From Protaetiibacter sp. (GTDB lineage: Bacteria > Actinomycetota > Actinomycetes > Actinomycetales > Microbacteriaceae), in assembly GCA_030150265.1 (NCBI GenBank), contig JASLGG010000021.1:1-64000 (forward strand): 64,000 bases of DNA, read 5' to 3'. Position 1 is the stretch's first letter, and each line of letters starts with the position of its first letter. A program made the translations under genes and the position numbers. Of this stretch, positions 16,933 through 25,334 are shown piece after piece. The notes under the pieces are model-generated. The model worked only from the letters and a program-made list of their open reading frames with translations. It did no database searches and had not been told where the DNA came from.

Positions 16933-18420
16933 CTAGACAACGTTGCCGGTCATGCGCGCTGTGGTGTCGAAGGCGACCAGCTCGGCAGGGTGGAGCTGGT
17001 GCTGCACCACGAAGGAGCGGTCCTTGATCCGCCAGAGGCCCTGCCCGGTGCCGAGGCCGGGCAGGAGGCGCTGTTCGGTGCCGGTGAGGCCGAGCGCGGC
17101 CGCGGTGGGGCCGAGCTGGTCGGTCTCCTGCCGGTACACGATCCTGGTTTCGGCGTTCGCCAGCAGGCTGTTCGCCAGCGCCCGGCTCGCCGAGCCTAAG
17201 TCGCCGACGTTCTCCAAGTCGGTGAGCTTGTGGAACACCAGCAGATTCGCCAGCCCGTAGTGTCTGGCGAGCCGCCAGTGCGCGTCCATCCGACGCAGCA
17301 GAGCCGGGTGAGACATGAGCCTCCACGCTTCGTCGTAGATCACCCAGCGGCGGCCGCCGCTGGGGTCGAGCAGCGCGGCTTCCATCCACGCCGATGAACA
17401 GGTCATCAGCACTGAAATCAGGGTGCTGTTCTCCGTGACCCGCGACAGGTCGAGGCTGACCATCGGCAGCGACGGATCGAACTTCACCGTCGAGGGGCCA
17501 TCGAACAGTCCGCTGAGGTCACCAAGGACGAGGCGGCGCAGGGCATGGCCCACTTCACGGCCGTCTTCGGTGAGCCTGCCGTCCGGGTCATCGGCAGAGT
17601 CAGGGCGCAGCAGCCGGTCGACCACCATCGGCAGGATCGGAACCTCAGCGTCGCGCACCGCTCCCGCGAGTGCGGTGTCGATCGCGGTGTGTTCCAGGGG
17701 CGTCAGTGGCCGGGCCAGCACGGTCTCGGTGAGAGCGCCGAGTAGATCACGGCGACGCGCGGCGAGAGTCGTGGCCCATTCCTGGTCTGAGAGGCCGCCG
17801 GGCCGATAGCCCTCGTCCAAGGGGTTGAGGCGGTTTCCCATCCCATGCCCGAGAATGATCGCCTTCCCTCCCACGGCCTCGGCCACGCCGCTGTGCTCAC
17901 CTTTCGGATCGCCGGGGACGTAGACGCGGTATCCGAAGGGCAGGCTTCGCGTGTAGAGGCTCTTGGCGAGCGAGGACTTCCCGGAGCCGACAATGCCAGC
18001 CAAGATCAGATTCGGAGCGGTGATGATGCCCCGCTGGTAGAGCACCCACGGGTCGTAGACGAACGATGAGCCCGAGTAGAGGTCTTGGCCGATGAACATG
18101 CCGGCCGACCCCAGCCCCGCCTCGGCGAGAAACGGGTACTGCCCGGCAAGCACCGCGCTGGTGTCCTGATGCCGGGGAAGCCGGAACCGGCCGGGCGAGC
18201 GGAGCATCGCCGGCCCGGGCTCACCTGTCGATGGCAGGTAGACGGTGGCGCGGCGCTCCGCGCGCTCGGCTTCAGCCTTCGCGCGCGACGCCTCCTGCTC
18301 CACTTGGCGTTGCTCGGCGATCAGGCGCGCAGCGGCCACCTTCCGTGCCTTCCGTAGCCGGCGCTGCTCCGAGGCGGGAGCGACGAGGACGGCGGTGTGC
18401 AGCTTCTCGTCCCGGCTCAC
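16933..18420 (-). CDS. VirB4/TraC-type conjugation ATPase
   Basis: A 495-residue protein with an Ala/Arg/Glu-rich coiled N-terminus (about 10-60) and a P-loop motor. Walker A is GIVGSGKSSL, followed by YVPGDPKGE. Walker B is RWVIYDEAW, then MSHPALLRR and ANLLVFHKLTDL, as in VirB4 C-terminal domains. The usual VirB4 N-terminal domain is absent here; the SCO6880-like protein encoded at 20158 probably supplies the corresponding part. Its start overlaps the upstream gene by 4 bp. It should drive pilus assembly or substrate transfer at the inner membrane. Confidence 0.88.
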   Translation of the reverse strand: MSRDEKLHTAVLVAPASEQRRLRKARKVAAARLIAEQRQVEQEASRAKAEAERAERRATVYLPSTGEPGPAMLRSPGRFRLPRHQDTSAVLAGQYPFLAEAGLGSAGMFIGQDLYSGSSFVYDPWVLYQRGIITAPNLILAGIVGSGKSSLAKSLYTRSLPFGYRVYVPGDPKGEHSGVAEAVGGKAIILGHGMGNRLNPLDEGYRPGGLSDQEWATTLAARRRDLLGALTETVLARPLTPLEHTAIDTALAGAVRDAEVPILPMVVDRLLRPDSADDPDGRLTEDGREVGHALRRLVLGDLSGLFDGPSTVKFDPSLPMVSLDLSRVTENSTLISVLMTCSSAWMEAALLDPSGGRRWVIYDEAWRLMSHPALLRRMDAHWRLARHYGLANLLVFHKLTDLENVGDLGSASRALANSLLANAETRIVYRQETDQLGPTAAALGLTGTEQRLLPGLGTGQGLWRIKDRSFVVQHQLHPAELVAFDTTARMTGNVV

Positions 18421-19208
18421 AGCGAGAGCCCCCGGGACTGCTTGACCGCGGCGACGCCGGGATGCTCGAACCAGCCGCCCTCACGCACCGCGCTACGCCG
18501 CGTCGCGCTCTCGCGTGTGGGTGTCGAGCGTCGCGCCGGGACGTGCGATTCGGCGGGCGGGGCGATGGCGTCTTCGGCACGGATCATGTGCCGCCGGTAG
18601 AGGGAGACGTGCCCGGCCTGCGGGTTGTAGGTCATCGCGTAGTCGCCGGTCTCGGCTTGCCGGTCACCTGCGTAGACAGGTGCGGAGTCGTGGACATCGC
18701 CGCCCTCCATCGCCGCGTCGGTGGTCTCAGCGCCGTAGTCCCACTGCGACAGACGCTCGATGCCCGCCTCGGCACCTTTGGCGTCGATGATGTCGAGCAC
18801 CTTGTCGGCTTCCTCGCCTTGGAGGAACACGATGCCGACCCATCGCTCCACGAGACGATCCTGCGGGTTCCACACGATGCGGCCCGAGTGCGTCATCGCG
18901 GCATTGAGGTGGTCGTGGGCTCGGTCGATGAGCGTGCCTGCCTGGTGCAGCTCGTCGGCCGCGGCCAGCGCCTCGACCGAGCCGCCGTTGTACTCGCGCG
19001 ACTCATCGGTGACCTGGTGGTGATGGTTCAGGTGGACGGTGGCGAGCTGGTCGAGCACCTGCCTGATTGAGCGGACGCCGCCGAGCAGGTCACCGATCAC
19101 TGCGTAGGTCTCGGACGGGTCCTCGAAGGTGTGGCTGGCGTGCGCGAGCCCGCGCAACGCCTCATAGGCTTCGCCTGCATCGGCAGCAGGGTTCGTGAAC
19201 GTCGGCAT
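18417..19208 (-). CDS. conserved ICE protein of unknown function
   Basis: A 263-residue soluble protein. The first 100 residues are helical and His-rich (LDQLATVHLNHHHQ) and include a stretch seen in other ICE proteins about reading of hydrazine-like 'DELHQAGTLIDRAHDHLNAA'. The C-terminal third is Arg/Ser-rich and likely disordered. The ATG at 19208 is chosen because GGAGG stands about six bases upstream. It overlaps the VirB4-type gene by 4 bp, so it belongs to the same transfer unit. Confidence 0.65.
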   Translation of the reverse strand: MPTFTNPAADAGEAYEALRGLAHASHTFEDPSETYAVIGDLLGGVRSIRQVLDQLATVHLNHHHQVTDESREYNGGSVEALAAADELHQAGTLIDRAHDHLNAAMTHSGRIVWNPQDRLVERWVGIVFLQGEEADKVLDIIDAKGAEAGIERLSQWDYGAETTDAAMEGGDVHDSAPVYAGDRQAETGDYAMTYNPQAGHVSLYRRHMIRAEDAIAPPAESHVPARRSTPTRESATRRSAVREGGWFEHPGVAAVKQSRGLSL

Positions 19209-19286
19209 GACGGCCTCCATGACTTTGGTACCTGGCAGGTGCGCGCCGCCGGTCCGATGTCAGTTCCCCTCCGTAGGCTGGCATCT

Positions 19287-20147
19287 ATGCCCTATGTCGC
19301 CACCGTGTTGCGCGTGATGATCGCCTCGCCCTCAGACGTGCCTGAGGCTCGCGACGCCGTCGAGAAGGCAGTGCATGGCTGGAACGACGCGAACGCGAGG
19401 AACAAGAGCGTGATCCTGCAGCCGTGGAGGTGGGAGACCTCGGCAGTCCCCGTCATGGGCGCTCATCCGCAGAAGCTCATCAACGCGCAGGGGGTCGATG
19501 ATTCTGACATCGTGTTCGCGCTGTTTGGTGGACGACTCGGCTCACCAACGCCTGACGCCATTTCGGGAACGGCCGAGGAAGTGGATCGGGCGCTGGAGCT
19601 GGGCAAGCCGGTCCATCTCTACTTCTCGACCGCCCCGCTGCCGAACGACATCGATACCGCGCAGCTCGACGCCCTCCGTGCCTTCAAGAAGGACATGCAA
19701 GATCGCGGACTGCTCGGCGAGTTCAGTAACCCCGAGCAGCTTAATCACGAGGTCTGGAAGGCGATCGAGCACGACATCGTCACGCTGAAAGTCGACTCGA
19801 CCCCTGCCGCACAGTCGCAGCCTGGTGGAGTGGACTTCCTGGTGCAGCCGCATCAAGAGCGCGAGGTCTCGGGAGTAAATTCGAAGGGTGCTCCGCGCTA
19901 CACGACAAAGCACTGGCTCGACATCACCAACACCGGCGACCGCGATGCGGAAGGCGTCGTGTTCGAGAGCGTCGGCGAAGACAGCGCCATGTTCGTCGCA
20001 GGGCCGGATGGAGCGACAACCATTCACCGAGGCCAGACCCGACGTCTACCCGTGATGTTCACCTTCGGAGGCTCTGGCGATCCCGTACTTCGTATCCAAT
20101 GGATTGAGGAGAATGAGAACAAGCATCGAGACTTCCATGTTGGATAA
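19287..20147 (+). CDS. TIR-like / DUF4062-like sensor-effector candidate
   Basis: A 286-residue protein. Residues 1-115 show the pattern of DUF4062/TIR-like nucleotide-binding domains: VLRVMIASPSDVPEARDAV, W-rich LQPWRWETSAVPV, PQKLINAQGVDDSDIVFALF, GRLGSPTP, SGTAEEVDRALELGKPVHLYFS. Residues about 195-286 look like an immunoglobulin-type beta domain (WLDITNTGDRDAEGVVFES). Such folds in bacteria often cleave NAD or sense nucleotides in anti-phage defence, but catalysis is not proven here. It stands alone on the plus strand inside the minus-strand transfer operon, so it is cargo. A taggct box ends about seven bases before the ATG, hinting at a leaderless message. Confidence 0.65.
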   Translation: MPYVATVLRVMIASPSDVPEARDAVEKAVHGWNDANARNKSVILQPWRWETSAVPVMGAHPQKLINAQGVDDSDIVFALFGGRLGSPTPDAISGTAEEVDRALELGKPVHLYFSTAPLPNDIDTAQLDALRAFKKDMQDRGLLGEFSNPEQLNHEVWKAIEHDIVTLKVDSTPAAQSQPGGVDFLVQPHQEREVSGVNSKGAPRYTTKHWLDITNTGDRDAEGVVFESVGEDSAMFVAGPDGATTIHRGQTRRLPVMFTFGGSGDPVLRIQWIEENENKHRDFHVG

Positions 20148-20157
20148 GTGCTCGTAG

Positions 20158-21621
20158 CTACACCATCCGGCACAGCGGCAGTGCCGCCGCCGTGAACGCT
20201 GCGGCCTGCTGGCCGACGAGCCGGCGGGTTTCGCAGGACGCCTGGATCGCGGACTGTTCGATCGCCGCGGTCGCCGCTTCCAGTTCGTCGAGCGTGGGCG
20301 CGGAGACGCTGACGAGGCCCGAGACGCGGAGCACTCCGTGGCCGGCGGTGAGGTCGGCTTCTTGTTGGAGCACGTCTTGGTATTCGGCGGCCTGCGCGGC
20401 GTCCTCGATCTGCCCCATCCGGGCACGTTGGGCGGCGTCCGAGATGTGTTCGACCTTCTTCTTGCGGATGTCGCGTGCGGCTTGGTCGGAGCGCATCGGG
20501 GTGTAGATCAGCGACACCGAGCGTTGGATGCCGGTGGACAGCAGCACCGGGGCGAGGAACCCCGGATACACCATCGACCTCGGCCATTCCGATACCCACA
20601 GCACGGCGTGCCATGCGGAGTCGGTGCGTAGATTGCCCCAGGTCTCGGTGACCGCGACCGGGCCGGCGGCGGCAAGTTCCTGCCCGAGCCGGCCGTGGCG
20701 TTCCAGCGTCGCGGCGACGGCCGGGTCGTAGGCGGAGCGCAGGATGACCGCGACCTGGCCGGGGCCGAGCCAGCCGGTCGGGGTCAGGTCCGCTGAGCGC
20801 AGCGCGGCGGTGAGTGTCGCCATCTCCTGGCGGAGCACCGCGGCGGCGCCGCGGATGCCGCCGCCGGCGGTCCTGATCTGCCGGGCCGCGGTCTTCATGT
20901 CCAGGGAGAGGCTGATCGTGGTGGCGTGTCGTTCCCCGGCGGGGCCGGCGCGTTCGATCAGTTCGGCGTAGGTCTGGGAGGCCCAGGTGTCGTCGGCGGT
21001 GCCGTGCTCGGCCCACCATTCCGCCAGCCCACTACCGGAGTCCGGCAGGGTCCGTTCGAGCACTTGCAGGGTCGCGATCCGCCCGGAGCGGCAGACCGTG
21101 GCAAGCACCCGCCCCCATGAGGTGACCCGGCGCTCCTGCTCGCCGGGGTCCAGCAGCACGAACGCCGGATGCGTCACCTCGGTCACGACCGTCAAGGTCG
21201 CCTGGCGGGGATCGTGGATCATGCATGCCCCGGTCTCGGGGTCCAGGTGCTCCCGCAGCCGGGCCATGTCGCCGGGCAACGCGAGACTCCCGGCAGGTCG
21301 CGGCTTGACGATCCGCCGTCGGTAGAGCAGTTGTCCGCCGGTGGAGCGCCACAGCCACCAGAGCGCGACCGGGAGCCATTCGACCATCGGCCTCCCGGCG
21401 ACCGGCACCCAGGTCAGCACCACGGCGAGCAGCCAGACCGGGGCGGTGTAGGCCAGCAGCACCCCGGCGCCGCCGTAGAACGCGGCCAGGAGTGTGAGGC
21501 CGCCGATGCCGAGGGTGATGAGCTGAGAGACCGAGAGGCCGAGCAGCACCCCGCGGCGGGTGAGTCGGCTGAACTTCATCGGGGTCAGTTCGCTACCGGG
21601 TGTCTTCTGTTCCGTAGGCAT
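20158..21621 (-). CDS. SCO6880-family type IV secretion protein
   Basis: A 487-residue protein with two membrane helices near the N-terminus (about 28-70) like VirB3/PrgI, followed by a large soluble domain that resembles the N-terminal part of VirB4 (RLREHLDPETGACMIHDP, ATTISLSLDMKTAARQIRTAGGG). This family is typical of actinobacterial T4SS clusters and probably partners the VirB4-type ATPase at 16933. Six bases separate its start from the stop of the VirB6-like gene. Its stop converges on the TIR-like cargo gene, 10 bp away. Confidence 0.85.
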   Translation of the reverse strand: MPTEQKTPGSELTPMKFSRLTRRGVLLGLSVSQLITLGIGGLTLLAAFYGGAGVLLAYTAPVWLLAVVLTWVPVAGRPMVEWLPVALWWLWRSTGGQLLYRRRIVKPRPAGSLALPGDMARLREHLDPETGACMIHDPRQATLTVVTEVTHPAFVLLDPGEQERRVTSWGRVLATVCRSGRIATLQVLERTLPDSGSGLAEWWAEHGTADDTWASQTYAELIERAGPAGERHATTISLSLDMKTAARQIRTAGGGIRGAAAVLRQEMATLTAALRSADLTPTGWLGPGQVAVILRSAYDPAVAATLERHGRLGQELAAAGPVAVTETWGNLRTDSAWHAVLWVSEWPRSMVYPGFLAPVLLSTGIQRSVSLIYTPMRSDQAARDIRKKKVEHISDAAQRARMGQIEDAAQAAEYQDVLQQEADLTAGHGVLRVSGLVSVSAPTLDELEAATAAIEQSAIQASCETRRLVGQQAAAFTAAALPLCRMV

Positions 21622-21627
21622 GGCCGG

Positions 21628-22995
21628 TCACTCCTTGTCAGTCCGCGGCGGGCCGGACTTGGGAGGTGCAGGGGTCCGCGGCTGCGGCGCGGAGGGCGGC
21701 GGGGGCGTCTTCGAGGGTGCGGCGCTACTACCTCCCTGGCCCTCGGCACCGCTCGCGGCGGTCTCCGCTTGGTCCGCGACGGCCTGGCCCGCCTTCGGCC
21801 CGGCCTCAGCAGCGCCCTTGACGACCTGTGCTCCGACGACGACCGCTGCGGCCGGTCCCGCGGCAGCACCCGCTCCCGCCCCGGCGCCAGCACCGCCACC
21901 GGCACCTGCGCCTGCCCCGGCACCAGCACCAGCACCAGCACCAGCACCACTGCCGCCCGCGGCCGGCGCGGGAGTCTTGGGCGGAGGTGTTGCGCCCGAC
22001 CCGCCGGAACCGCCGTCCTTCGGGTCATCAAGTACCTTCCTGGGCTCATCGCCGCCTTGGGGCTTGGACGGGATCGGGACGGGACGGTTGAGCGCGTTCT
22101 TGGCCTCCTGCTCGGTGCCCATCTGCTGGTACAGGTCGAAGCCGACGAAGGAGACGAAGCGGTAGACCATGTAGGGCGCGAAGGCGGCGATGCCCATGAG
22201 GACGATGCCGGTGATCGGCTCGGTGACGGCGGCGATGTCCAGCTCGATCGGGGTGGCGATCTGCGTGATCGCCAGTAAGAAGATGACGACGAGCACGAGC
22301 TTGCTGATGATGAGGGCGATCACGAACGCCGCCCACTTGCCGATCCACCCCTTGGTGGCGTCCCAGGACGCGCCCGCGAACGCGATCGGCGCGAGCACCA
22401 CGCCGACCAGCAGCAGCGCCTTGCGGATCAGCAGGCTGAACCAGACGATCGCGACGGCGGCGATCATCAGCCCAGCCAGGAAGATCGTCACGATCGCGCC
22501 GACGCCGGGCGCGGCGATGTTGATTCCGCTCAGCCCGGCGGCGAGCAGGATGATCTTGTCGCCCATCGTCCCGGTGGTCTCCCCGGACGCCTGGATGATG
22601 CCGATGCAGAGCTGGTCCACGATTTCCAGCGCGAGCGCGGTCAGCGTGACGACGACGAACGCGCCGAGCACCGATTTCGCCGCGCCGAGCGCCGCGCGGG
22701 ACAACGCGGTCGGGTCTCGGCGTATCAGCCCGGTGATGAGTTGCAGGCAGAAGAAGATGAGGACGAGGAAGACGCCGATGCCGAAGATCAGGTTGTAGAC
22801 GCTGGTGAACCCGTCCGTTTGGACATCGACCAGCGTGGTCGTGTCGAACACGGCCCACATCGCCTCGATCAGCCAGCCGGCCGCGCCGCCCATCGCCTGG
22901 GCGAGCCAGTCGAACGGGGCCGCCACGACCGTCGCGGCGGCCTCGCCGGCCACGTCGCAGACGGTCGAAATCACGGGAACGTCGCAGACACCCAT
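21628..22995 (-). CDS. VirB6/TrbL-like membrane channel protein
   Basis: A 455-residue polytopic protein: an N-terminal segment with two Cys, then about six membrane helices (65-300), then a long Ala/Gly/Pro-rich tail (330-455) that contains a GAGAG run. Position and topology match VirB6/TrbL, the inner-membrane platform of conjugative T4SS. The ATG at 22995 has AGGAG seven bases upstream; a GTG three bases earlier is possible. It is followed closely by the SCO6880-like gene. Confidence 0.82.
   Translation of the reverse strand: MGVCDVPVISTVCDVAGEAAATVVAAPFDWLAQAMGGAAGWLIEAMWAVFDTTTLVDVQTDGFTSVYNLIFGIGVFLVLIFFCLQLITGLIRRDPTALSRAALGAAKSVLGAFVVVTLTALALEIVDQLCIGIIQASGETTGTMGDKIILLAAGLSGINIAAPGVGAIVTIFLAGLMIAAVAIVWFSLLIRKALLLVGVVLAPIAFAGASWDATKGWIGKWAAFVIALIISKLVLVVIFLLAITQIATPIELDIAAVTEPITGIVLMGIAAFAPYMVYRFVSFVGFDLYQQMGTEQEAKNALNRPVPIPSKPQGGDEPRKVLDDPKDGGSGGSGATPPPKTPAPAAGGSGAGAGAGAGAGAGAGAGGGAGAGAGAGAAAGPAAAVVVGAQVVKGAAEAGPKAGQAVADQAETAASGAEGQGGSSAAPSKTPPPPSAPQPRTPAPPKSGPPRTDKE
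21865..21950. repeat. hexanucleotide tandem repeat inside the VirB6-like gene
   Basis: The run caccag is repeated four times exactly from 21,921, with degenerate copies out to about 21,865. It encodes the alternating Gly-Ala tail of the membrane protein. Because the unit is 6 bp, copy-number changes keep the frame, so tail length could vary between strains. Confidence 0.75.
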
Positions 22996-23023
22996 CACGA
23001 ATCTCCTGCTGTGACCGGCGGCC

Positions 23024-23293
23024 CTATACGGCCTGGCCGACGTTCCAGAAGAAATTGACCAAGGTGACCGCCGCGCCGCAGATCACCGCGGCACCGCAGG
23101 AGATGAGGACGCCCAGCTTGCCCCTGCCCGCGAGGTGGGGGTTTGAGCTGTTGGCGCCGTAGGCCCACACGATCGCGCTCACGATCAGCGCCAGGACGCT
23201 GAGGATCAGGCCGACCGTCATCACGGCGCCGACGATGGTGCGGAGCTGTTCGATGCCCGGAAGGCCGTTGCTGTTGGGGTCGATGTCGATCAC
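23024..23293 (-). CDS. DUF6112-like small membrane protein (copy 1)
   Basis: An 89-residue protein with two membrane helices (about 18-44 and 58-82) and the pattern GLPGIEQLRTIVGAVMTVGLI...YGANSSNPHLAGRGKLGVL. It resembles the VirB2-like or DUF6112 proteins of actinobacterial T4SS. The GTG start at 23293 is supported by GAGGGAG eight bases upstream; a longer frame to 23410 includes a hairpin and is unlikely. Its paralogue lies 128 bp upstream at 23421. Confidence 0.78.
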   Translation of the reverse strand: MIDIDPNSNGLPGIEQLRTIVGAVMTVGLILSVLALIVSAIVWAYGANSSNPHLAGRGKLGVLISCGAAVICGAAVTLVNFFWNVGQAV

Positions 23294-23383
23294 GGCGGTT
23301 ACTCCCTCGCTGAGCGGATGGCTTGTGGCGGCGAGGTAGGCCGTAGAGCGACTGGACGCCGGCGAGCGCGTGCGGGCATGAGA

Positions 23384-23407
23384 AAGGCCCGCCCACAGGC
23401 GGGCCTT
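23384..23407 (-). terminator. intra-operon hairpin between two DUF6112 genes
   Basis: A perfect 10-bp inverted repeat AAGGCCCGCC/GGCGGGCCTT with a four-base loop starts 14 bases after the stop of the upstream DUF6112 gene; on the minus strand it is followed by TCTCA. The short T-run suggests partial termination or an mRNA-stabilising end, setting relative amounts of upstream and downstream T4SS proteins. Confidence 0.6.
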
Positions 23408-23420
23408 CACTCGGTGCAGG

Positions 23421-23687
23421 TCAGAGCTGGTTGCCGAGGGCGATGAGCCAGTTCACCCACGCGACCCCGGCGCCGGCGAGCGTGGCGGCGCCGATCCCGA
23501 CGAGCACCCCGACCCGGCCTTTGGAGGCGAGGGCGGGGTTGCCGTGCGAGGCGCCGAACGCCCAGCAGATCGCGGAGACGATCACCATGAGCACCGCGAC
23601 GATCAGCACGATCATCAGCAGGGCGCCGATGACCTGTTTCAGATCGCCGATGCCGCCCAGCCCGTCGAAGTCGGGGAACACGCCCAT
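23421..23687 (-). CDS. DUF6112-like small membrane protein (copy 2)
   Basis: An 88-residue paralogue of the neighbouring gene with the same plan: DFDGLGGIGDLKQVIGALL, first helix, CWAFGASHGNPALASKGRVGVLVG, second helix ending WVNWLIALG. The Asn-Pro-x-Leu-Ala/Lys-Gly/Arg loop is shared by both copies. A duplicated small two-helix protein is typical of pilin (VirB2-like) slots, but that role is inferred. The start codon ATG shares its A with the stop of the cell-wall hydrolase gene. Confidence 0.78.
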   Translation of the reverse strand: MGVFPDFDGLGGIGDLKQVIGALLMIVLIVAVLMVIVSAICWAFGASHGNPALASKGRVGVLVGIGAATLAGAGVAWVNWLIALGNQL

Positions 23688-25321
23688 CACGCACCGCCTT
23701 GGACTGTGATGTGCAGGTGGTCGAAGTGCCCGCCGGTCACGTTGCCGGGGTCGTGCATCCCGCCGCCGTTGTAGGGGCGCCAGCCTTCGGCGTCGCGGGC
23801 GAGGGACCATATCTGGCCTTGCCAGATCAGGTACTCCACGCCCAAGACCTCGGCGTGGTCTTTCAGCCAGTTCGTGAGCGTCCATCCGGCTTCGAGCTGC
23901 GCGGGGGCCGGGTACTGGCCTATGGCGTTGCCGAACATCACGTCACAGGCGCGGCCCAGCGGGTGCTCGGAGACGGCGCCCGGACGGGGCGAGTAGCACG
24001 CCCACGAGGTGTCGGGGAAGGCGGCGCGAGCCTGGGCCATGACGTGCGCCATGCGAGCGGTGATCTGCCCCGAGCTGGTGGGGTCATCGACCATCTGGTC
24101 GGGGTCGCCGTCTAACGGGGCCGGCGCGCCCGCGGTACCGCCGCTGGCGTCGCATCCGGTGGGGCTGCCGACCGTGGCTTCGGGTAGATCGGCCGCGTTG
24201 TGATCGTTGAGCCACTTGGCCGCGTCGACGGCCTCGCCGCTAGTGCCGCCGGGCCGGACCTCGAAATGCAGGTGCGGTCCCGTGCTGTTGCCGGAGCTGC
24301 CGACATCGCCGATGTGCTGACCCGCGGTTACCCGGTCTCCGGCCGCGACGTGGATGCCCGACTGCCACATATGCGCGTAGGCCGTCGCCACTGTCGCGCC
24401 GTCGATCTGGTGCTCGATGACGATGAGCCCGCCATAGCCGCCGGAGAACTCGGCCACGGTCACGGTGCCGTCCGCGGCGGCGAGGATCGGCGTGCCATCC
24501 GGTGCGGCGAAGTCCGTGCCGGTGTGGGACGCCGGCTCCCCGGTGATCGGATGGATACGCGGCCCGAACTCGCTGGTGAGCACCCAGGTTCCCTCGGGGA
24601 GCGGGAACACGACCCGCGAGGACTCCGCAACCGGCCCCACCGCCAACGCGGCGGCGGCCGGGCCGGCCGCACCCGTCGCGCCGGTGAGGGCGTCGAGGAT
24701 GCGTTCGGCGACGGGCTCGTAGTTGCGGTAGCGGTCAGGGTAGGCACTGACCTCGACGGCCTGCGCGGCCTCTCCGGGGTCCATCTGCGCCCAACCGGGA
24801 ATGTCCAGCAGGCCCCGCGGCGAGGGATAGTTCGGGCCATCGGGTCCGCCGTAGAACGCGCGGGTCTGATAGGTCGTGTCCATCAGCTCCGCGACGGTTC
24901 CCCACCCGGATTGCGGGCGCATCTGGAACAGGCCGAGGGAGTCGTGGTCGCCGCCGTTGCCGTCGTTGGGGTAGTTCGCGGACTCGGGGTAGGCACTCGT
25001 GTTGGCGAGCTGGCGAAGGGTGCTCTCGGTGAGCGCGGCCATCAGCGCGATCTTGATGCCTGGCCGGCCCACGCCCTCGATGCTGTTGCCGATCGTGATG
25101 ATCGTGGCTGCGTGCGTGAGCTGCTGCCGGTTCAGGGTGAACGTGGTGCCGTCCTGGGTGGTGACGGTCAACGAGTCGGGGATGTTGCCCACCGTGACGC
25201 TGCCGCCGGGGACGGCGCAGTTCGCGGCGGCGGGGTTCATCAGCACGCCGATCGCCAGCAGGACGCAGGCCGGGCCGAACAGGACGAAGGCGAGTCCGAG
25301 GATGAGGAGCTTCTTGACCAC
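23687..25321 (-). CDS. three-domain peptidoglycan hydrolase of the T4SS
   Basis: A 544-residue exported or membrane-anchored enzyme. A signal-anchor helix (about 3-27) is followed by a lysozyme/SLT-like region (ALMAALTESTLRQLAN, DSLGLFQMRPQSGWG), an M23 metallopeptidase domain (HTGTDFAAPDGTPI and GPHLHFEVRPGG carry the zinc ligands) and a C-terminal domain with EHPLGRACDVMF and GHFDHLHITV, which looks like a VanY/M15-type or ARB-07466-like zinc peptidase. It should open the Gram-positive wall for the transfer channel. The GTG at 25321 has GAGG seven bases upstream. The long open extension to 25642 is antisense to the next gene. Confidence 0.85.
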   Translation of the reverse strand: MVKKLLILGLAFVLFGPACVLLAIGVLMNPAAANCAVPGGSVTVGNIPDSLTVTTQDGTTFTLNRQQLTHAATIITIGNSIEGVGRPGIKIALMAALTESTLRQLANTSAYPESANYPNDGNGGDHDSLGLFQMRPQSGWGTVAELMDTTYQTRAFYGGPDGPNYPSPRGLLDIPGWAQMDPGEAAQAVEVSAYPDRYRNYEPVAERILDALTGATGAAGPAAAALAVGPVAESSRVVFPLPEGTWVLTSEFGPRIHPITGEPASHTGTDFAAPDGTPILAAADGTVTVAEFSGGYGGLIVIEHQIDGATVATAYAHMWQSGIHVAAGDRVTAGQHIGDVGSSGNSTGPHLHFEVRPGGTSGEAVDAAKWLNDHNAADLPEATVGSPTGCDASGGTAGAPAPLDGDPDQMVDDPTSSGQITARMAHVMAQARAAFPDTSWACYSPRPGAVSEHPLGRACDVMFGNAIGQYPAPAQLEAGWTLTNWLKDHAEVLGVEYLIWQGQIWSLARDAEGWRPYNGGGMHDPGNVTGGHFDHLHITVQGGA

Positions 25322-25334
25322 GACGCGCCCTCTG

